Origin: Nocardioides sp. Iso805N
GTDB lineage: Bacteria; Actinomycetota; Actinomycetes; Propionibacteriales; Nocardioidaceae
Direction: 5' to 3'
Length of the DNA stretch: 64,000 nucleotides
Assembly: GCF_000364605.1 (NCBI RefSeq)
Contig: NZ_KB822583.1
Span: 62,001 to 126,000, forward strand
The notes below the pieces were generated by a model, which saw only the letters and a list, made by a program, of their open reading frames with translations, was not told the origin of the DNA and did not search any database. Each line of letters opens with the position of its first letter. Position 1 is the stretch's first letter. Of this stretch, positions 38,807 through 47,790 are shown piece by piece. Both the position numbers and the translations under genes were made by a program.

Positions 38807-39655
38807 CTAGGCGGTCTCCCGGCGTACGTCTGCCGTCCGTCGGCGCGGCGCATCCCGCGCCGTGAGTGGAGCGCGCCGCGCGCCGATGCCGATCAGCTGC
38901 AGCAGCTGCTCGTGCAGCACGCCGTAGGCGTCGCCGACCGGTGCCTCATCCGCACTGTTGCGCACCGCGATGTCGAGGTGGACCCGGCCGTCGGCCAGCC
39001 CGACCAGCCGGTCGGCCAGCACCAGGGCCTCGTGCGGGTCGTTGGTGACCACCAGGGTGGCCAGGCCGCGCCGGGCGGTGACGGTGCGCAGCAGGCGGTG
39101 CAGGATGCGCTGGTCGAGCGCGTCGAGCGCCCGGTAGGGCTCGTCGGCCAGCAGCAGCTCGGGCTCGCCGGCGAGCGAGCGGGCGAGGGCGACCCGATGC
39201 TGGTCGGCGTCGGAGAGGTCCCCGGACCAGCTGTCCTCGAGGTCGATCAGGCCGACCTCGGCCAGCGCACGTCGGGCCCGCGGGCGGACGTCGGCGATGC
39301 TCGCACCACCCGCGCTGGCCGTGATGCCGAGGGCGACCTCGTCGAGCACCCGCTTCCACGGCCGCAGACCAGGGTCGCCGAGCAGAGCGATCCGCTCGGG
39401 GGTGCGCAGGTAGCCGGCGGACACGACCTCCCGGTCGATCCGGGCGAGCGCCCGCAGCAGGGTGGTCTTGCCGCTGCCACGGCGCCCCGCCACGGCGACC
39501 ACCTCGCCGCCGCGGAGGTCGAGGTCGAGGTTGTCGAGGATGCCGCCGTCGGGGGTGAGGCTGCGGCACAGCCCGCACGCCCGGACCACACTGGCCGCTG
39601 GGTCGTACGTCGGGTGCTGGGTGACGCCGCCGAGGGCGTCGTGCTGCTGCGTCAT
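38807..39655 (-). CDS. ABC transporter ATP-binding protein, orphan
   Basis: 282 residues. It has Walker A GRRGSGKTT (about 58-66), a degenerate signature LSDADQHRVALARS in place of LSGGQ, Walker B ELLLADEPYRALD and an H/N-loop VVTNDPHEA. Its size and layout (DPGLRPWKRVLDEVALG) are closest to the SsuB/TauB nitrate-sulfonate-taurine importer group. No permease or binding-protein gene is adjacent, so the partner is elsewhere or lost. The altered signature could weaken ATP hydrolysis. An A/T-rich region with a good AGGAGG ribosome-binding site precedes the start. Confidence 0.82.
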   Translation of the reverse strand: MTQQHDALGGVTQHPTYDPAASVVRACGLCRSLTPDGGILDNLDLDLRGGEVVAVAGRRGSGKTTLLRALARIDREVVSAGYLRTPERIALLGDPGLRPWKRVLDEVALGITASAGGASIADVRPRARRALAEVGLIDLEDSWSGDLSDADQHRVALARSLAGEPELLLADEPYRALDALDQRILHRLLRTVTARRGLATLVVTNDPHEALVLADRLVGLADGRVHLDIAVRNSADEAPVGDAYGVLHEQLLQLIGIGARRAPLTARDAPRRRTADVRRETA

Positions 39656-39727
39656 GCCGCCTCCTCACGCTCATTGCTATGTAAGACAATTGAAATACTA
39701 GACAAAGATCGACAAATGCGCAACTGA

Positions 39728-39773
39728 CTTGTGAGGCCGAGCGTGAGCTAAGGATCACGCCGAGCCTCACAAG
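39728..39773. terminator. Hairpin after the 39793 gene
   Basis: CTTGTGAGG (39728-39736) and CCTCACAAG (39765-39773) pair perfectly, with further partial pairing inside (CCGAGCGTGA / TCACGCCGAG). It lies 20 bp beyond the end of the reverse-strand gene at 39793 and probably terminates it ahead of the ABC gene. Confidence 0.6.
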
Positions 39774-39792
39774 ACGGCGCAGTGCACGCCGA

Positions 39793-40389
39793 TCAGCCTG
39801 CGGCCCGCGCCACCGCCACGCACCAGCGACCGACCAGGTCGAGGTCGTGGCTCGACAACTCGCAGCTGAGCCACGCGTCGCCGAACAGCCCGCGCAGCAG
39901 CGTGCTGTCGCCACAGGTCAGCGCATCGGTCGGCGAGCCGTAGGCGGGCGGCGGCGTGCTCGTCAGAGGCGTGCAGCCCGTCGGCTTGTCGCCGGCCAGC
40001 TTCGCGGCCCGGGCTGCCGTGACCGGGGGAGCGAAGACCCAGGCTCGGGCGAGGCCGCCGGCTGCCGAGGTCCACGAGCAGCCGTACTCGTCGGCCACGT
40101 CCTTGACCTTCTCGCTCAGCTGCACCGTCTGGCCGGGCCGCCAGGAGGCCTTCTGCGTCACCGGGCCGCCGAGGGCGGCTGCGGCCGTGGCGTCGGGGAG
40201 CGCTGTGCAGAACGCGGCGCGTCGTACGGTCAGGGCGGTGGTGTCCACCGACGCGAGTCGGGTGGCCAGGGGATTGGTCGGTGCGTGCTTCGCCGGTGTG
40301 GTCCTCGCCACGCCGATCCCGACGCAGACGGCCGTCAATATCACAGCGAGAAGCGCCTTGAAGGGCAAAGACTGGATCGGCGACGGCAC
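39793..40389 (-). CDS. Membrane-anchored extracytoplasmic protein, unknown function
   Basis: 198 residues. An N-terminal hydrophobic segment (about 8-28, LPFKALLAVILTAVCVGIGV) is probably an uncleaved anchor. The exterior domain has five cysteines (AAFCTALPDA, EYGCSWTSA, TGCTPL, LTCGDS, WLSCELS/RWCVAV region), suggesting disulfides. The pattern resembles the small DUF3558-like and related secreted actinobacterial proteins, but I cannot assign a family firmly. It diverges from ftsE by only 43 bp, so the promoters overlap. Confidence 0.6.
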   Translation of the reverse strand: MPSPIQSLPFKALLAVILTAVCVGIGVARTTPAKHAPTNPLATRLASVDTTALTVRRAAFCTALPDATAAAALGGPVTQKASWRPGQTVQLSEKVKDVADEYGCSWTSAAGGLARAWVFAPPVTAARAAKLAGDKPTGCTPLTSTPPPAYGSPTDALTCGDSTLLRGLFGDAWLSCELSSHDLDLVGRWCVAVARAAG

Positions 40390-40432
40390 GCGGAGACCCT
40401 AACGGTTCACTGCGTCGACTAACCTCGACCGG

Positions 40433-41122
40433 GTGATTCGCTTCGAGAAGGTCACCAAGACCTACCCCGGCATCGGGAAGCCCGCCCTCGACCAGGTCTC
40501 CGTGGACGTGGAGAAGGGCGAGTTCGTCTTCCTCGTCGGCCAGTCGGGCTCGGGCAAGTCCACCGCGCTGCGCCTGATCCTGCGTGAGACCCGCCCTTCC
40601 AGTGGCCGGGTCTACGTCGCCGGCAAGGAGATCAATCGGCTCGCCGGCTGGAAGGTTCCCCGACTGCGTCGCCAGATCGGCACCGTCTTCCAGGACTTCC
40701 GCCTGCTGCAGAACAAGACCGTCGCCGAGAACGTGGCGTTCGCGCTGCAGGTGACCGGCCACTCCCGCGGCGAGATCACCGAGCGGGTGCCCGAGACCCT
40801 CGAGCTGGTCGGCTTGGAGGGCAAGGCCGAGCGCATGCCCGACGAGCTCTCCGGTGGCGAGCAGCAGCGCGTCGCGATCGCGCGCGCCTTCGTCAACCGG
40901 CCGATGATCCTGATCGCCGACGAGCCCACCGGAAACCTCGACCCGACCACCAGTGTCGGGATCATGAAGCTGCTCGACCGGATCAACCGGACCGGGACGA
41001 CGGTGGTCATGGCGACCCACGACGCCAGCATCGTCGACCAGATGCGCAAGCGCGTCGTGGAGCTGGACGGCGGTCGGGTCGTGCGCGACCAGGCCCAGGG
41101 CGTCTACGGCTTCCAGCACTGA
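40433..41122 (+). CDS. ftsE: Cell division ATP-binding protein FtsE
   Basis: 229 residues from GTG 40433. The ABC ATPase has Walker [10 protein letters not shown] (about 37-45), Q-loop FQDFRLL, signature [15 protein letters not shown], Walker [12 protein letters not shown] and the H-loop [10 protein letters not shown]. The FtsE-typical start is [13 protein letters not shown]. With FtsX it forms a type VII ABC complex at the septum that activates peptidoglycan hydrolases across the membrane. It is followed 34 bp later by ftsX and then by a coiled-coil M23 hydrolase, the expected target. Confidence 0.95.
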   Translation: MIRFEKVTKTYPGIGKPALDQVSVDVEKGEFVFLVGQSGSGKSTALRLILRETRPSSGRVYVAGKEINRLAGWKVPRLRRQIGTVFQDFRLLQNKTVAENVAFALQVTGHSRGEITERVPETLELVGLEGKAERMPDELSGGEQQRVAIARAFVNRPMILIADEPTGNLDPTTSVGIMKLLDRINRTGTTVVMATHDASIVDQMRKRVVELDGGRVVRDQAQGVYGFQH

Positions 41123-41156
41123 TCCATCCCTCCGACTCCCCACAAGAGAGCCGAGC

Positions 41157-42071
41157 ATGCAGCTTCGTTATGTCTTCACCGAGCTCCGCCAGGGCCTGCG
41201 CCGCAACCTGTCGATGCACCTCGCGGTGGTGCTCACCCTCCTCGTCTCGCTGACGCTGGTCGGCGTCGGCGTCCTCCTGCACCAGGAGGCCGACAAGACC
41301 GCCAAGCAGTGGGGCAGCCAGCTCCAGATCACCGTCTTCCTGTGCAACGGCACCACTGACACCTCCCCGTCGTGCGTCGGTCCGGTGACCGACGCCCAGA
41401 AGCAGGCGATCGAGAAGGTCCTCACCGAGAACAAGGACGTCGACTCCTTCCGGCTCGAGAGCCAGCAGGAGGCCTACGACCGCATCCAGCACCTCAACGT
41501 GCCGGCCAGCAGCTTCAAGGGCCCGGACCCGGCGATCAAGGTCTCCGACATGCCGGAGTCCTACTGGATCACGATGAAGGACCCGCACCAGGCGGCATCG
41601 ATCAAGGAGTCCGTGCAGGGTCTCGACGGCGTCGAGAGCGTGCAGGACCTGCACAACCTGATGGGCAAGATCCTCGGCACCATCGACGGGCTGCGCAACG
41701 GCGCGATTGTGGCAGCGGTGCTGCTCGTGGTGGCCGCGCTGCTGATGGTCGCCAACACCATCCGGCTGGCGGCGTTCGCCCGTCGGCGCGAGATCGCGAT
41801 CATGCGGTTGGTGGGTGCCTCCACGCTCTACATCGCGCTGCCGTTCCTGCTCGAGGCGTTGGTCACCGCGGTGGTCGGCGTCGTGCTCTCCGCCGGGGCG
41901 TTGGCGGCGGTCATGCAGTTCGGCGTCAACGATCGGCTGGCGAGGGTGAAGTTCGACGCCTGGATCGGCTGGCACGACTATTGGGTCGCTGCCGGCGTGA
42001 TCGCGGTCCTCGGCGTGGCGCTCACCTTGCTGCCGACACTCCTGCTGACCCGCAAATACCTCAAAGTCTGA
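41157..42071 (+). CDS. ftsX: Cell division protein FtsX
   Basis: 304 residues. The start MQLRYVFTELRQGLRRNLSM is typical of actinobacterial FtsX. It has one N-terminal membrane helix (about 20-42), a large extracytoplasmic loop (about 45-175, with a cysteine pair CNGT/SCVG), and three C-terminal helices (about 178-200, 225-250, 275-298) with the conserved VANTIRLAAFARRREIAIMR between them. It passes FtsE ATPase cycles to the periplasmic hydrolase. The operon with ftsE and the downstream M23 protein supports the call. Confidence 0.95.
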   Translation: MQLRYVFTELRQGLRRNLSMHLAVVLTLLVSLTLVGVGVLLHQEADKTAKQWGSQLQITVFLCNGTTDTSPSCVGPVTDAQKQAIEKVLTENKDVDSFRLESQQEAYDRIQHLNVPASSFKGPDPAIKVSDMPESYWITMKDPHQAASIKESVQGLDGVESVQDLHNLMGKILGTIDGLRNGAIVAAVLLVVAALLMVANTIRLAAFARRREIAIMRLVGASTLYIALPFLLEALVTAVVGVVLSAGALAAVMQFGVNDRLARVKFDAWIGWHDYWVAAGVIAVLGVALTLLPTLLLTRKYLKV

Positions 42072-42129
42072 TCCGCGTCACGTACGGTCGAGGAGTTCAC
42101 TTCCCCGAACGACTCGTAAGGCAGAACCG

Positions 42130-43404
42130 GTGCGCATCTTCCCCCGTACCGTCCGCCGACGCGTGCTCGCGGCAACCCTTGCCGCGACCGCCGTCGGTGG
42201 GCTGACCGTCCCCGTCGCCTACGCCAGCGATCACAGCCGGCACCTCAAGCAGCAGCAGAAGCAGGCCCAGCAGCACGTCGCCACGGTGCAGAACGACCTG
42301 GACGACTCCAGTGCCGCCCTGCAGAAGGCCACCAAGCAGCTGGCCGACGCGAAGGCTCAGCTGGTCAAGGCCCAGGCGCACCTCGCCGACGTCAACGGTC
42401 AGCTGGCCACGGCGAAGCAGGTGGAGGCCCAGGCCCAGGCCGCGCTGACCCAGGCTCAGGCGGCGCTGACCCAGGCGAGCGCGGACCTCGACGCCGGCCA
42501 GCAGGCCGTCGACACGCAGCGGGACGAGGTCAAGCAGACCGTGCTATCGACGTACACCGCCGGCGATCCGGCCCTGCTGGAGGTCGGGCAGCTGCTCGAC
42601 GCGACCTCGCCCTCCGACATCGTCCGGCAGCTGTCGTACGGCCAGGTCGTGTCCACGGCCGAGACCAACACCTACAAGGCGCTGCAGTCGGCCGAGGTCG
42701 TGCTCAAGGTCAAGAAGCAGAACCTGGCTGCGGCCAAGGAGAAGGTCGCCGAGCAGGAGCAGGTCGCTGCCGAGCACCTCACCGAGGTGCAGGACCTGCA
42801 GCAGCAGGCCACCGCCGCGGAGACCTCGGTCGCGGGCCTCGTCGCCCAGGCCGCGACAGCCAAGGCGGCCGCCCGGCAGACGAGGAAGGACGACGAGAAG
42901 CAGCTCCAGCAGGCGAAGTCCCAGGAGCAGAAGATCACCCAGCAGATCCTGGCCGACGCGGCGAAGCACGGGAACATGCGTCACGTCTCCTCCACCAGCG
43001 GGATGTTCCAGAAGCCGGTGGCGAACACCTACATCACCTCGCCCTACGGCTGGCGGATCCACCCGATCTACCATTACTGGGGCCTGCACGACGGCGACGA
43101 CTTCCACGCGCCGTGTGGCACCCATGAGGTGGCGGTCGGCACCGGTCGGGTCGTCTCGGAGTACTACTCCAGCGTCTGGGGCAACCGGCTCTACCTCGAT
43201 CTCGGCACCATCAACGGCGCCCAGTACACCGCGATCTACAACCACATCGAGGACGGGGAGTACAAGGCCCGGGTCGGCCAGGTCGTGGATCAGGGTCAGA
43301 CGATCGCGCTGGCCGGCACGACCGGATGGTCGACGGCCTGCCACCTGCACTTCACGATCATGAAGAACGGCACGGCCATCGACCCGATGACGGTCCTGGG
43401 CTGA
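42130..43404 (+). CDS. Coiled-coil M23-family peptidoglycan endopeptidase, likely FtsEX-activated
   Basis: 424 residues from GTG 42130. After a signal peptide (about 1-30) comes a long Gln/Ala/Lys-rich coiled coil (about 35-270). It corresponds to the autoinhibitory region of EnvC/RipC-like proteins. The C-terminal LytM (M23) domain has the metal ligands in GLHDGDDFHAPCG and in CHLHFTI, plus the connecting YTAIYNHIEDGEY region. The typical first ligand pattern HxGxD reads HDGDD, which retains His and Asp. It is directly downstream of ftsX and predicted to cleave septal peptidoglycan when FtsEX activates it. Confidence 0.9.
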   Translation: MRIFPRTVRRRVLAATLAATAVGGLTVPVAYASDHSRHLKQQQKQAQQHVATVQNDLDDSSAALQKATKQLADAKAQLVKAQAHLADVNGQLATAKQVEAQAQAALTQAQAALTQASADLDAGQQAVDTQRDEVKQTVLSTYTAGDPALLEVGQLLDATSPSDIVRQLSYGQVVSTAETNTYKALQSAEVVLKVKKQNLAAAKEKVAEQEQVAAEHLTEVQDLQQQATAAETSVAGLVAQAATAKAAARQTRKDDEKQLQQAKSQEQKITQQILADAAKHGNMRHVSSTSGMFQKPVANTYITSPYGWRIHPIYHYWGLHDGDDFHAPCGTHEVAVGTGRVVSEYYSSVWGNRLYLDLGTINGAQYTAIYNHIEDGEYKARVGQVVDQGQTIALAGTTGWSTACHLHFTIMKNGTAIDPMTVLG

Positions 43405-43408
43405 GCCG

Positions 43409-44167
43409 GTGAGCGTTCGCGTCGAGCGGTCCGGCCCGGTCACCACGGTGATCCTGGATCGGCCCGAGGCGCGCAACGCCGTCGACCGCCCCACAGCCGA
43501 AGCACTCGCGGAGGCGTTCCGCGCGTTCGACGCCGATGAGTCGGCTTGCGTCGCCGTCCTGTACGGCGCCGGCGGCACGTTCTGTGCCGGCGCCGACCTC
43601 AAGGCGTTCGGTACGCCGCGGCAGAACCTCCTCGACCCCGATGCCGACGCGCCGATGGGCCTGTCCCGGCTTGAGCTCGGCAAGCCGGTGATCGCCGCGA
43701 TCGAGGGCCATGCCGTCGCGGGTGGCCTGGAGCTGGCTCTCTGGTGCGACCTCCGCGTGGCCGCCGATGATGCCGTGCTCGGTGTGTTCTGCCGGCGCTT
43801 CGGCGTACCCCTCATCGACGGTGGCACCGTTCGGCTGCCGGCACTGATCGGCACCTCGCGGGCGATGGACATGATCCTGACCGGCCGTGGAGTGCGCGCC
43901 GACGAGGCCTACGACATGGGCCTGGTCAACCGGCTGGTCGAGCCCGGGACCGCGCGGGCGGCGGCCGAGGTGTTGGCCGCCGAGCTCGCCGCGCTGCCGC
44001 AGACGTGCTTGCGCAACGACCGTCTCTCGGTGCGCCACGCCGAGGGCCGGACCACGCGTGAGGCGATGGCCTACGAGTTCGCGATCGGGCTGGAGTCGCT
44101 CACCGCCGACGGCGTCGGGGGAGCGGCGAGGTTCGCCGCGGGCGAAGGACGGCACGGCGAGTCATAA
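43409..44167 (+). CDS. Enoyl-CoA hydratase/isomerase family protein
   Basis: 252 residues of crotonase fold. ITTVILDRPEARNAVD-type opening, oxyanion-hole segments GAGGTFCAGADLKAF and HAVAGGLELALWCDLRVA, then DEAYDMGLVNRLVEPG. In true hydratases two glutamates act. Here the second-helix glutamate position reads FGVPLIDGGTVRLPAL, where D replaces E, so an isomerase, hydrolase or other crotonase chemistry is equally possible. It starts 5 bp after the M23 gene and precedes smpB by 30 bp, so it sits within the housekeeping cluster rather than a fatty-acid operon. Confidence 0.85.
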   Translation: MSVRVERSGPVTTVILDRPEARNAVDRPTAEALAEAFRAFDADESACVAVLYGAGGTFCAGADLKAFGTPRQNLLDPDADAPMGLSRLELGKPVIAAIEGHAVAGGLELALWCDLRVAADDAVLGVFCRRFGVPLIDGGTVRLPALIGTSRAMDMILTGRGVRADEAYDMGLVNRLVEPGTARAAAEVLAAELAALPQTCLRNDRLSVRHAEGRTTREAMAYEFAIGLESLTADGVGGAARFAAGEGRHGES

Positions 44168-44197
44168 CCCCTTGCCCGGCTTTGGGATGATGGTGGG

Positions 44198-44677
44198 ATG
44201 CCGAAGGAGCAGGGCCGCAAGATGATCGCGCAGAACAAGAAGGCGCGGCACGACTACCACCTCGAGGACACCTACGAGGCCGGACTCGTGCTCCAGGGCA
44301 CCGAGGTCAAGTCGCTGCGTGAGGGACGTGCCTCCCTCGTCGACGGCTTCGTCGACATCGACGGCGGCGAGGCTTGGCTGCACGCCGTCTACATCCCGGA
44401 ATACCTCAACGGCTCCTGGACCAACCACGCCGCCCGCCGCAAGCGCAAGCTGCTGCTGCACCGCGCCGAGATCGAGAAGATCGAACGCCGGGTCTCCGAG
44501 CGCGGCCTGACGATCGTGCCGCTCGCGCTCTACTTCAACGACGGCCGCGCCAAGATCGAGATCGCGCTGGCCAAGGGCAAGAAGTCCTGGGATAAGCGCC
44601 AGGCCATCGCCGAGCGCACCGCGGACCGGGAGAAGGAGCAGGCACTCGGGCGACACCTCAAGGGCATGCAGGACTGA
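44198..44677 (+). CDS. smpB: SsrA-binding protein SmpB
   Basis: 159 residues with all SmpB hallmarks: [40 protein letters not shown], and [13 protein letters not shown] basic C-terminal tail ([20 protein letters not shown]) inserts into the decoding site. SmpB delivers tmRNA to ribosomes stalled on broken mRNAs. The ssrA gene lies about 1.4 kb downstream at 46082, a linkage common in actinobacteria. Confidence 0.97.
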   Translation: MPKEQGRKMIAQNKKARHDYHLEDTYEAGLVLQGTEVKSLREGRASLVDGFVDIDGGEAWLHAVYIPEYLNGSWTNHAARRKRKLLLHRAEIEKIERRVSERGLTIVPLALYFNDGRAKIEIALAKGKKSWDKRQAIAERTADREKEQALGRHLKGMQD

Positions 44678-44683
44678 CGCCCG

Positions 44684-45103
44684 ATGGCGAGCCGGTCGGC
44701 CCCGTGGGCCCGCGCGCGGTTCGCGGGCGCGCGGGTGGCGCGACTGGCCACCGTCTCGGCGGCGGGGGAGCCGCACCTGGTGCCCGTCGTCTTCGCCGTC
44801 GTCGGCTCGGTGATCGTCACGGCCGTCGACCACAAGCCGAAGTCCACGACCAGGCTGCGCCGGCTGGCCAACATCGAGTCCTCGCCCGCCGTGTCGGTCC
44901 TCGTCGACGAGTACGACGAGGACTGGTCGCAGCTGTGGTGGGCCCGCGCCGACGGCGACGCAGCGGTGGTGTCGGCGGACTCGGTCGCCCCCGAGCTGGT
45001 CGATGCGTTGGCCGGGCGCTACCCGCAGTACGCCGACCATGTGCCCGCGGGGCCGTTCATCCTCATCGAGGTGCGGCGCTGGTCGGGCTGGTCGGCCGTC
45101 TGA
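44684..45103 (+). CDS. PPOX-class (flavin/F420-type split-barrel) oxidoreductase
   Basis: 139 residues from ATG 44684, 6 bp after smpB. The split beta-barrel fold is shown by ARFAGARVARLATVSAAGEP, HLVPVVFAVVG, KSTTRLRRLANIESSPAVSV and WWARADGDA. This matches the actinobacterial PPOX-class enzymes (TIGR03668-like) that bind F420 or FMN. The substrate is unknown. It ends just before an amidohydrolase gene on the same strand. Confidence 0.8.
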   Translation: MASRSAPWARARFAGARVARLATVSAAGEPHLVPVVFAVVGSVIVTAVDHKPKSTTRLRRLANIESSPAVSVLVDEYDEDWSQLWWARADGDAAVVSADSVAPELVDALAGRYPQYADHVPAGPFILIEVRRWSGWSAV

Positions 45104-45133
45104 CCGTGGACCCGCGACCGGCATGATGGGCGC

Positions 45134-46060
45134 ATGGCCGAGCCTCGTGACCTGACCTCCGATGCCGCCGACGTCGCCTCGTGGTGGCAGCGACACGGTT
45201 TGCCGGGGCTGTTCGACGTACACGTGCACTTCATGGCTCCGCGCGTTCAGCGGGCGGTGTGGGAGGTGTTCGACAGCGCCGGGCCGAAGGTCGGGCGCCC
45301 GTGGCCGATCCGCTATCGCCTCGCCGACGAGGATCGGGTCGAACTCCTGCGGACGATGGGCGTACGGCGGTTCTCGGCACTGTCGTATGCGCACAAGCCG
45401 GGGGTCGCTGAGTTCCTCAACGACTGGGCGCGGGACTTCGCCGCGCGGGTGCCCGAGTCGCTGTGGTCCGCGACGCTCTACCCCGAGGAGTCAGCTCCGG
45501 GCTATGTCGGTGAGCTGATCGCGGCCGGCGTCGAGATCTTCAAGGTGCACGTGCAGGTCGGCGACTTCCACCTGAACGATCCGCTGCTCGACCCGGTCTG
45601 GGGGCTGCTCGAGGACGCCGGTACGCCGGTGGTGATCCACGTCGGCTCCGGTCCGGTCGCGAACGCCTTCACCGGGCCGGAGCCGCTGCGCCGGGTGCTG
45701 GCCAGCTACCCGCGGCTGCGGGTGATCGTGGCGCACATGGGCGCGCCGGAGTATCTCGAGTTCCTGGAGCTCGCCGAGCGCTACCCCGAGGTGCGGCTGG
45801 ACACCACGATGGTCTTCACGGAGTTCTTCAGCGAGGCCTCTGCGGCGTACCCCTCGGAGCTGCTGCCGCGGCTGCACGACCTGGGCGACAGGGTGCTGCT
45901 CGGCACCGACTTCCCGACGATCCCCTACCCCTACCTGCACCAGCTCGAGGCGCTGGAGGGCCTCGACCTCGGGGAACAATGGCTGCGGTCGGTGTGTTGG
46001 GACAACGGTGCGAAACTGTTCGGTGAAACCCGGTCGGCAACGCCACCGCGCGACCGGTAG
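45134..46060 (+). CDS. Amidohydrolase-family (TIM-barrel) metal-dependent hydrolase
   Basis: 308 residues. Metal-ligand motifs of the amidohydrolase superfamily (COG2159-type): DVHVHFMAP near residue 31, a lysine/His strand FKVHVQVGDF, VVIHVGSG, VIVAHMGAPE, and the final aspartate in LLGTDFPTIPYPY. The family includes decarboxylases and lactone/amide hydrolases; the substrate cannot be told. It is followed by ssrA within 22 bp. Confidence 0.82.
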   Translation: MAEPRDLTSDAADVASWWQRHGLPGLFDVHVHFMAPRVQRAVWEVFDSAGPKVGRPWPIRYRLADEDRVELLRTMGVRRFSALSYAHKPGVAEFLNDWARDFAARVPESLWSATLYPEESAPGYVGELIAAGVEIFKVHVQVGDFHLNDPLLDPVWGLLEDAGTPVVIHVGSGPVANAFTGPEPLRRVLASYPRLRVIVAHMGAPEYLEFLELAERYPEVRLDTTMVFTEFFSEASAAYPSELLPRLHDLGDRVLLGTDFPTIPYPYLHQLEALEGLDLGEQWLRSVCWDNGAKLFGETRSATPPRDR

Positions 46061-46081
46061 ACTGGTCGCTACAACTCAAGA

Positions 46082-46448
46082 GGGGCTGATCGGTTTCGAC
46101 TTGGGACGTTAGTTCCAGGGGAAGCGGGTCGAGAAGCCAGCGTCATCTCGTAAACGATCGCTGGAAACCTATAACTGCCAACGCTAAGCGCAGTTCCTTC
46201 GCTCTCGCCGCCTGAGCGGTGATCGAAGCGTCTGACCGGGTATCCGTCTTCGGCCCGGATCCAGGCGTCGACTAGAAGACTCACCTCGCGCGCTGCGTCA
46301 GCGGGCCGCTAGGGACATTTAGCTGACTGAGCCTGTCGATGACGTGTCTGTGCGAGCATCGGGGCCGAGAAAAGCGATAGCGCAGACTGCACCCGGAGAA
46401 GACCTGGATCGACGCTCGAGGACCGGGGTTCGATTCCCCGCAGCTCCA
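46082..46448 (+). ncRNA. ssrA: Transfer-messenger RNA (tmRNA)
   Basis: The 5' end GGGGCTGATCGGTTTCGACT is the bacterial tmRNA start. The 3' end contains the T-arm and acceptor GGTTCGATTCCCCGCAGCTC; GGGGCTG and CAGCTCC form the acceptor stem, with A 46448 as discriminator and CCA not encoded. The tag reading frame is at 46177-46215: A-N-A-K-R-S-S-F-A-L-A-A-stop, ending in the protease-recognition LAA motif. Together with SmpB it rescues stalled ribosomes and tags products for proteolysis. It is also a classic integration site for mobile elements. Confidence 0.96.
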
Positions 46449-46582
46449 CTCTCGTAGACTGCCTCTGACCTGCGCAAACAGCGCGAGTCAGGGGCAGTTC
46501 TCGTTCTACGTCAATCTCGGGTCAATCGTCGTGAGATGCTGTGAAGGTCGTTCGGAGCACGCCGAATCCGTGTCGATCAGGG

Positions 46583-47017
46583 CTATGAGGCAGGCGACGC
46601 TTCATCTTCCGAAACCGCGACCACCCAGTGGTCGGCAGATCCTCCGGCGACCCGCACCCTGAATGTCGAGTTCGGAGGAACGGCGACACGAGCGGTTGCG
46701 CTCTGCGACCCTCCGCTGTCCGATCGTGCTGGAACACATGGCGCGCCGACCGTCAGGTCGATCCCGCTCAAGGTCACGTGCACGACCCCCGGCCCGACGC
46801 AGCTGACGGTGACGCTCACGCGTCCGGTCCCGGAGAATGTGCCTAGATCGCGGTTCCCGGTGCCATGTGCGGCCGGCACGATGGGTGTCCCCGATGTCGT
46901 GACCGCGGCCAGCTCTCCTTGCTGATCCGCCCCCGAGCCGCAAGCCGACAGCGCAAGGCCTGCCATGGCCAGCCCGACGACGGATGCCAGTGCTTGTGGG
47001 TGTCGGCTCCGCATCAT
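46583..47017 (-). CDS. Small lipoprotein, unknown function
   Basis: 144 residues with a lipoprotein signal peptide (VVGLAMAGLALSACGSG; lipobox LSAC, lipidated Cys about 26). The mature part is beta-rich with one more cysteine pair (VSCVGPG, GAPCVPARS) and no known catalytic motif. Base composition is lower in GC than neighbouring housekeeping genes. With the next gene it forms a small reverse-strand islet next to ssrA, probably acquired. No function can be assigned. Confidence 0.65.
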   Translation of the reverse strand: MMRSRHPQALASVVGLAMAGLALSACGSGADQQGELAAVTTSGTPIVPAAHGTGNRDLGTFSGTGRVSVTVSCVGPGVVHVTLSGIDLTVGAPCVPARSDSGGSQSATARVAVPPNSTFRVRVAGGSADHWVVAVSEDEASPAS

Positions 47018-47021
47018 GGCT

Positions 47022-47522
47022 TCACTTGGAGTACATCGTGGTGATCGTCACGTACTTCGACGCCTTGACCGTTGCCGTGCCGATCGTGGTTCGGTGTCCG
47101 ACCATGTCGTAGTGATAGTGCGTCTCGTGGACAGTCTTGGTCGAGTAGACGGCACGCCAGTAGATCGTGCCGCCTGCGTTGGCGGGGATCGTGTATTGGG
47201 CGCCACCGGTGGCGGTCGTGCTCCGCGTCGTGTTGAAGCCGACGTGGGAATTCAAGACTGCGTAACTGACGTTGACGTCGCCGGAAACAGTGTTCGAGAC
47301 CGTCCGACTGACCGTACATGTCGCCACGTGCTTGCTCTTTCTAGGCGTGACCACATAACAAGCGTGCCATGCCCCATATGTCGTATAGGGGCTGCCGACG
47401 CTCGTCACGACCCAGATCGAATGCGGGACGGGACGTGCCTGTGCCGCCCCTCCCGAACTGAGCATCGTGGCGACTGCTCCTGTCGTCGCCATGATGAGTC
47501 CGATCCACTTCTTCATGCCCAC
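47022..47522 (-). CDS. Secreted beta-rich protein, unknown function
   Basis: 166 residues with a signal peptide (about 1-29, MLSSGGAAQA). The mature region is rich in Thr, Ser, Tyr and Val with alternating strands (TVSRTVSNTVSGDVNVSYAV, then a G-A-Q-Y-T-I-P-A-N stretch), and one cysteine pair (HACYVV, ATCTVS). The long amphipathic strands and Ser/Thr-rich pattern recall secreted aerolysin/ETX-type beta proteins of streptomycetes, but this is only a resemblance. It lies 4 bp from the lipoprotein gene in a low-GC islet. Confidence 0.6.
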   Translation of the reverse strand: MGMKKWIGLIMATTGAVATMLSSGGAAQARPVPHSIWVVTSVGSPYTTYGAWHACYVVTPRKSKHVATCTVSRTVSNTVSGDVNVSYAVLNSHVGFNTTRSTTATGGAQYTIPANAGGTIYWRAVYSTKTVHETHYHYDMVGHRTTIGTATVKASKYVTITTMYSK

Positions 47523-47790
47523 GCATCCCCCCGGTTGCGGTTGTGATCGTCCAGGGCCGGGCGCGTGTCTCGGGCGTCCAGCTTCCGGCAGATCACCTGA
47601 CTAGTATTGTTATCTAAGTATTACCACACGTAGATGATGACGGCGAGAGCGTGCGGGCTGGTCGAGCACTCGGACGGAATCGCTCGGTCACCTGGTTCGG
47701 GGGAGCACGCCCGCCGCTGGGTCCGCCAGCCTCCGGATATGTCTTGCGGGCCTGACGTGCGCAGCCCCGGGCCGACGTAGGCGGTGGCAG

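Noticed and set aside
46449..47790. Complete integrative element at ssrA
   Set aside because: No integrase gene and no second copy of the ssrA 3' end were found, so only a possible remnant is claimed.
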